Origin: UBA7657 sp049653045
GTDB taxonomy: Bacteria > Pseudomonadota > Alphaproteobacteria > Micavibrionales > Micavibrionaceae
DNA length: 6,563 bases
Assembly: GCA_049653045.1 (NCBI GenBank)
Contig: JBASFN010000038.1
Location: 1-6,563, forward strand
Direction: 5' to 3'
The position numbers and the translations under genes were made by a program. Shown piece by piece: positions 4,885-6,563 of the stretch. Position 1 is the first letter of the stretch; every line of letters begins with the position of its first letter. The notes under the pieces are model-generated. The model made no database searches and was not told where the DNA came from. It saw nothing but the letters and a program-made list of their open reading frames with translations.

Positions 4885-6090
4885 TCAAACATCCAGCAAT
4901 AAACGCTGCGGATCTTCGATTGCCTCTTTCACACGCACGAGGAACGACACGGCCTCGCGCCCGTCGATCATGCGGTGGTCATAGGAATGGGCGAGATACA
5001 TCATCGGCCGCGCCTCGATCTTGCCATCCTTCATCACCATCGGGCGTTGCTGGATTTTATGCATCCCCAAAATGCCCGATTGCGGCGTATTGAGAATAGG
5101 CGTGGACAGGAGCGATCCGAACACGCCGCCATTCGTAATGGTAAACGTGCCCCCCGTCATTTCGTCCATCTTCAATTTTCCATCGCGGGCGCGGCTGCCG
5201 ACATCGACAATCGCCTTTTCAATCTGCGCCATCGACATCTGGTCGGCATCGCGGATCACGGGAACGATCAACCCTTGCGGCGTCGACACGGCCACGCCAA
5301 TATCATAGAAATTCTTGTAGATAATGTCCTCGCCGTCGATCTCGGCATTCACGGATGGGAACTCCTTGAGTGCCTGAATCGCCGCCTTCACGAAAAACGA
5401 CATAAAGCCCAGCTTGATCCCGTGCTTTTTCTCGAATACGTCTTTGTATTCGTTCCGCAAGGCCATCACAGGCCCCATGTCTACCTCGTTAAACGTGGTC
5501 AACATGGCGGCGGTGTTTTGTGCTTCCTTCAAACGGCGGGCGATCACCTGACGCAGTTTCGTCATCCGCACGCGCTCTTCCCGCTCGCCTGTCTCACGCG
5601 GTGGTTTTGGCGCGGCCTGCGGCGTTGATTTTGACGTAGCGGGAGTTGGTGCGCTCACCGCCCCAGCCAGGAATTTTTCTACATCTTCCTTGCTTACGCG
5701 CCCGCCATCCGGTTTCACCTGATCGGCATCGACATTATTGTCGCCCATCATTTTCCGCACGCTTGGCGATAATTTCGGCTCTTCATTCGCGGCGGCTTTT
5801 TGCGGCGCGGCTGGAGCCTTGGCGGCAACAACCAAGGCAGGCTTGGCCGTATCATTCGCGGCGGAAAGCTCGCCGAGGATCGCCCCAACACCAACATTCT
5901 GCCCCTCGCCTGCGATAATTTTAGAAATCACACCGTCCGAAGGCGCGTTCACCTCCAGCGTCACTTTATCGGTTTCCAGTTCGACGATGGGTTCATCGCG
6001 CTTGACGGTTTCGCCCTCTTTTTTAAGCCACTGTGCAACGGTCGCTTCAGTCACGGATTCGCCAAGGACGGGGACAACGATCTGGGTCAT
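4885..6090 (-). CDS. sucB: Dihydrolipoyllysine succinyltransferase, E2 of 2-oxoglutarate dehydrogenase
   Basis: This E2 core enzyme transfers the succinyl group from lipoyl-lysine to CoA in the TCA cycle. Domains in order: one lipoyl domain (residues 2-77) with the lipoylation motif ETDKVTLEVNAP and Lys42 as target; an Ala/Pro linker; a peripheral-subunit-binding domain (about 106-141, LSPSVRKMM to EDVEKFLAG) that docks E1/E3; a second linker; and the catalytic domain (about 170-401), with TTFNEVDM at 198-205 and the active-site HRMIDG (His372, Asp376). The single lipoyl domain and TTFNEVDM/GFMSFFVKA signatures favour SucB/OdhB over pyruvate dehydrogenase E2. At 401 residues the length is normal and the gene looks intact. 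The start is ATG 6090-6088, with a modest CAGG ribosome site. sucA is not adjacent: thiL lies upstream, and lpd is about 3.7 kb downstream beyond four other genes. Confidence 0.96.
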   Translation of the reverse strand: MTQIVVPVLGESVTEATVAQWLKKEGETVKRDEPIVELETDKVTLEVNAPSDGVISKIIAGEGQNVGVGAILGELSAANDTAKPALVVAAKAPAAPQKAAANEEPKLSPSVRKMMGDNNVDADQVKPDGGRVSKEDVEKFLAGAVSAPTPATSKSTPQAAPKPPRETGEREERVRMTKLRQVIARRLKEAQNTAAMLTTFNEVDMGPVMALRNEYKDVFEKKHGIKLGFMSFFVKAAIQALKEFPSVNAEIDGEDIIYKNFYDIGVAVSTPQGLIVPVIRDADQMSMAQIEKAIVDVGSRARDGKLKMDEMTGGTFTITNGGVFGSLLSTPILNTPQSGILGMHKIQQRPMVMKDGKIEARPMMYLAHSYDHRMIDGREAVSFLVRVKEAIEDPQRLLLDV

Positions 6091-6125
6091 GGTTTTGCCT
6101 GTTTTTATTGGTTTAATTGCCCTTC

Positions 6126-6154
6126 TTCATACTCCCTTGGGGTCTGAAAGGCAA
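6126..6154 (-). promoter_or_regulatory. Possible sigma-70 promoter of sucB
   Basis: On the minus strand TTGCCT (6154-6149) and TATGAA (6131-6126) are 17 bases apart, each matching four of six consensus bases. The spot is suitable: in the 87-base thiL-sucB gap, giving a leader of about 30 bases. Since sucA is not directly upstream, sucB needs either its own promoter or transcription from thiL; this candidate is only moderate. Confidence 0.35.
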
Positions 6155-6177
6155 CCCCCGGCATACGAAGAATAAAC

Positions 6178-6563
6178 CTAAAAATGCGCCCATCCGGGTT
6201 TTTTAATCTCAATCTCCTGTCCCTTATCGAAAACCCGCACTCCTGTATTGTCCGCAACAAAATGACCGATCTGAAACGGATTTAACCCTCCGTCCCGGAG
6301 CCGCCCCATCACGCACCCCGAATTGTCCGGCGGCACGGCCAGCACCAATTCATAATCATCCCCCCCGGTCAGCAGATCCTTGAACAATACCCCCGTCTTC
6401 AGGGCGGCCGCCGAAAAGGGCGGCGTTGATAACTCTACCCGCGCTCCACAGCCAGATGCCCGGCAGATATGCCCCAGATCAGCAATCAACCCATCCGAAA
6501 TATCGGCGGCGGCATGAATGCCCTCCCCCAATCCAAACCTTGGCATCGGCCTATAATACGCCT
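6178..6563 (-). CDS. thiL: Thiamine-monophosphate kinase, C-terminal part (N-terminus outside window)
   Basis: ThiL phosphorylates thiamine monophosphate with ATP to give thiamine diphosphate, in the cytoplasm. The visible 128 residues contain the family's C-terminal signatures. YYRPMPRFGLGEGI leads into AADISDGLIADLGHI, the conserved DISDGL substrate/Mg-binding loop. LTGGDDYELVLAVP, the conserved GGDDYELLF-type motif, follows. The protein ends in GWAHF, which resembles the usual ThiL end. The frame remains open to base 6563, so the N-terminal ATP-binding half is cut by the window, not deleted; full-length ThiL is about 320 residues. The internal ATG at 6546 is only a residue within the protein. 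The TAG stop at 6180-6178 is followed by an 87-base gap to sucB on the same strand. Thiamine diphosphate is the cofactor of the 2-oxoglutarate dehydrogenase E1 subunit, a possible functional link. Confidence 0.95.
   Translation of the reverse strand, partial: AYYRPMPRFGLGEGIHAAADISDGLIADLGHICRASGCGARVELSTPPFSAAALKTGVLFKDLLTGGDDYELVLAVPPDNSGCVMGRLRDGGLNPFQIGHFVADNTGVRVFDKGQEIEIKKPGWAHF

Noticed and set aside
4797..5093. A 98-residue plus-strand frame running from the end of the deaminase gene into sucB, including a PDPRLRGGD-like peptide.
   Set aside because: The peptide is the translation of the GC-rich palindrome and the rest is antisense to sucB. This is a familiar artefact, not a gene.
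4975..5628. A 217-residue plus-strand frame opposite sucB, plus shorter ones at 5021-5308, 5646-5918, 5738-6175 and 5800-6147.
   Set aside because: They lie antisense to intact sucB, are rich in Arg/His of the type seen in reversed GC-biased genes, and have no recognisable domain.
6091..6177. Possible terminator after thiL (a GGGG...CCCC pairing around 6136-6160).
   Set aside because: The stem is only four base pairs with a long loop and no T-run, so I cannot support a terminator.

Overview
The window looks like chromosomal DNA from an alphaproteobacterium. Three things point there. The outer genes are housekeeping genes of proteobacterial type (thiL, sucB/odhB and lpd). Two intergenic sites match the CtrA consensus TTAA-N7-TTAA exactly; CtrA is the cell-cycle and developmental regulator of Alphaproteobacteria. 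A short GC-rich palindrome after sucB resembles the dispersed intergenic repeats common in that class. I cannot name a genus. A Micavibrio/Rhodospirillales-like lineage is possible but is only a guess.

Layout from left to right: (1) 1-1146, minus strand: the N-terminal 382 residues of dihydrolipoyl dehydrogenase (lpd, E3), cut by the left edge, with a near-consensus sigma-70 promoter at 1176-1204. (2) 1238-1954, minus: an orphan 238-residue alpha-helical protein with a TTG start. (3) 2021-3043, minus: an unrecognised 340-residue protein with a zinc-metallopeptidase HEAGH motif, also with a TTG start. A perfect GTTAA-N7-TTAAC site lies upstream of each of these two genes, at 2009-2025 and 3087-3103. 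(4) 3191-3757, plus: an A/T-rich orphan gene divergent from (3). (5) 3802-4800, plus: a two-domain protein of the zinc cytidine/dCMP deaminase superfamily, with an active-looking first domain and a second domain that appears to have lost all zinc and catalytic residues. (6) 4801-4884: two short perfect hairpins between convergent genes. (7) 4885-6090, minus: complete sucB (odhB), the succinyltransferase E2 of 2-oxoglutarate dehydrogenase. (8) 6178-6563, minus: the C-terminal part of thiL (thiamine-monophosphate kinase), cut by the right edge.

SucB and Lpd are E2 and E3 of the 2-oxoglutarate dehydrogenase complex, and are often adjacent in a sucA-sucB-lpd operon. Here about 3.7 kb holding four accessory genes on both strands separates them, and sucA is not next to sucB. 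ThiL makes thiamine diphosphate, the cofactor of the E1 subunit, so its position beside sucB may be functionally relevant or may be chance. The most noteworthy part is 1238-3757: two or three unrecognised genes, one a putative metallopeptidase, that appear to be under CtrA control.

I saw no tRNA, rRNA, CRISPR array, transposase or phage integrase. No gene-free stretch exceeds about 150 bases.
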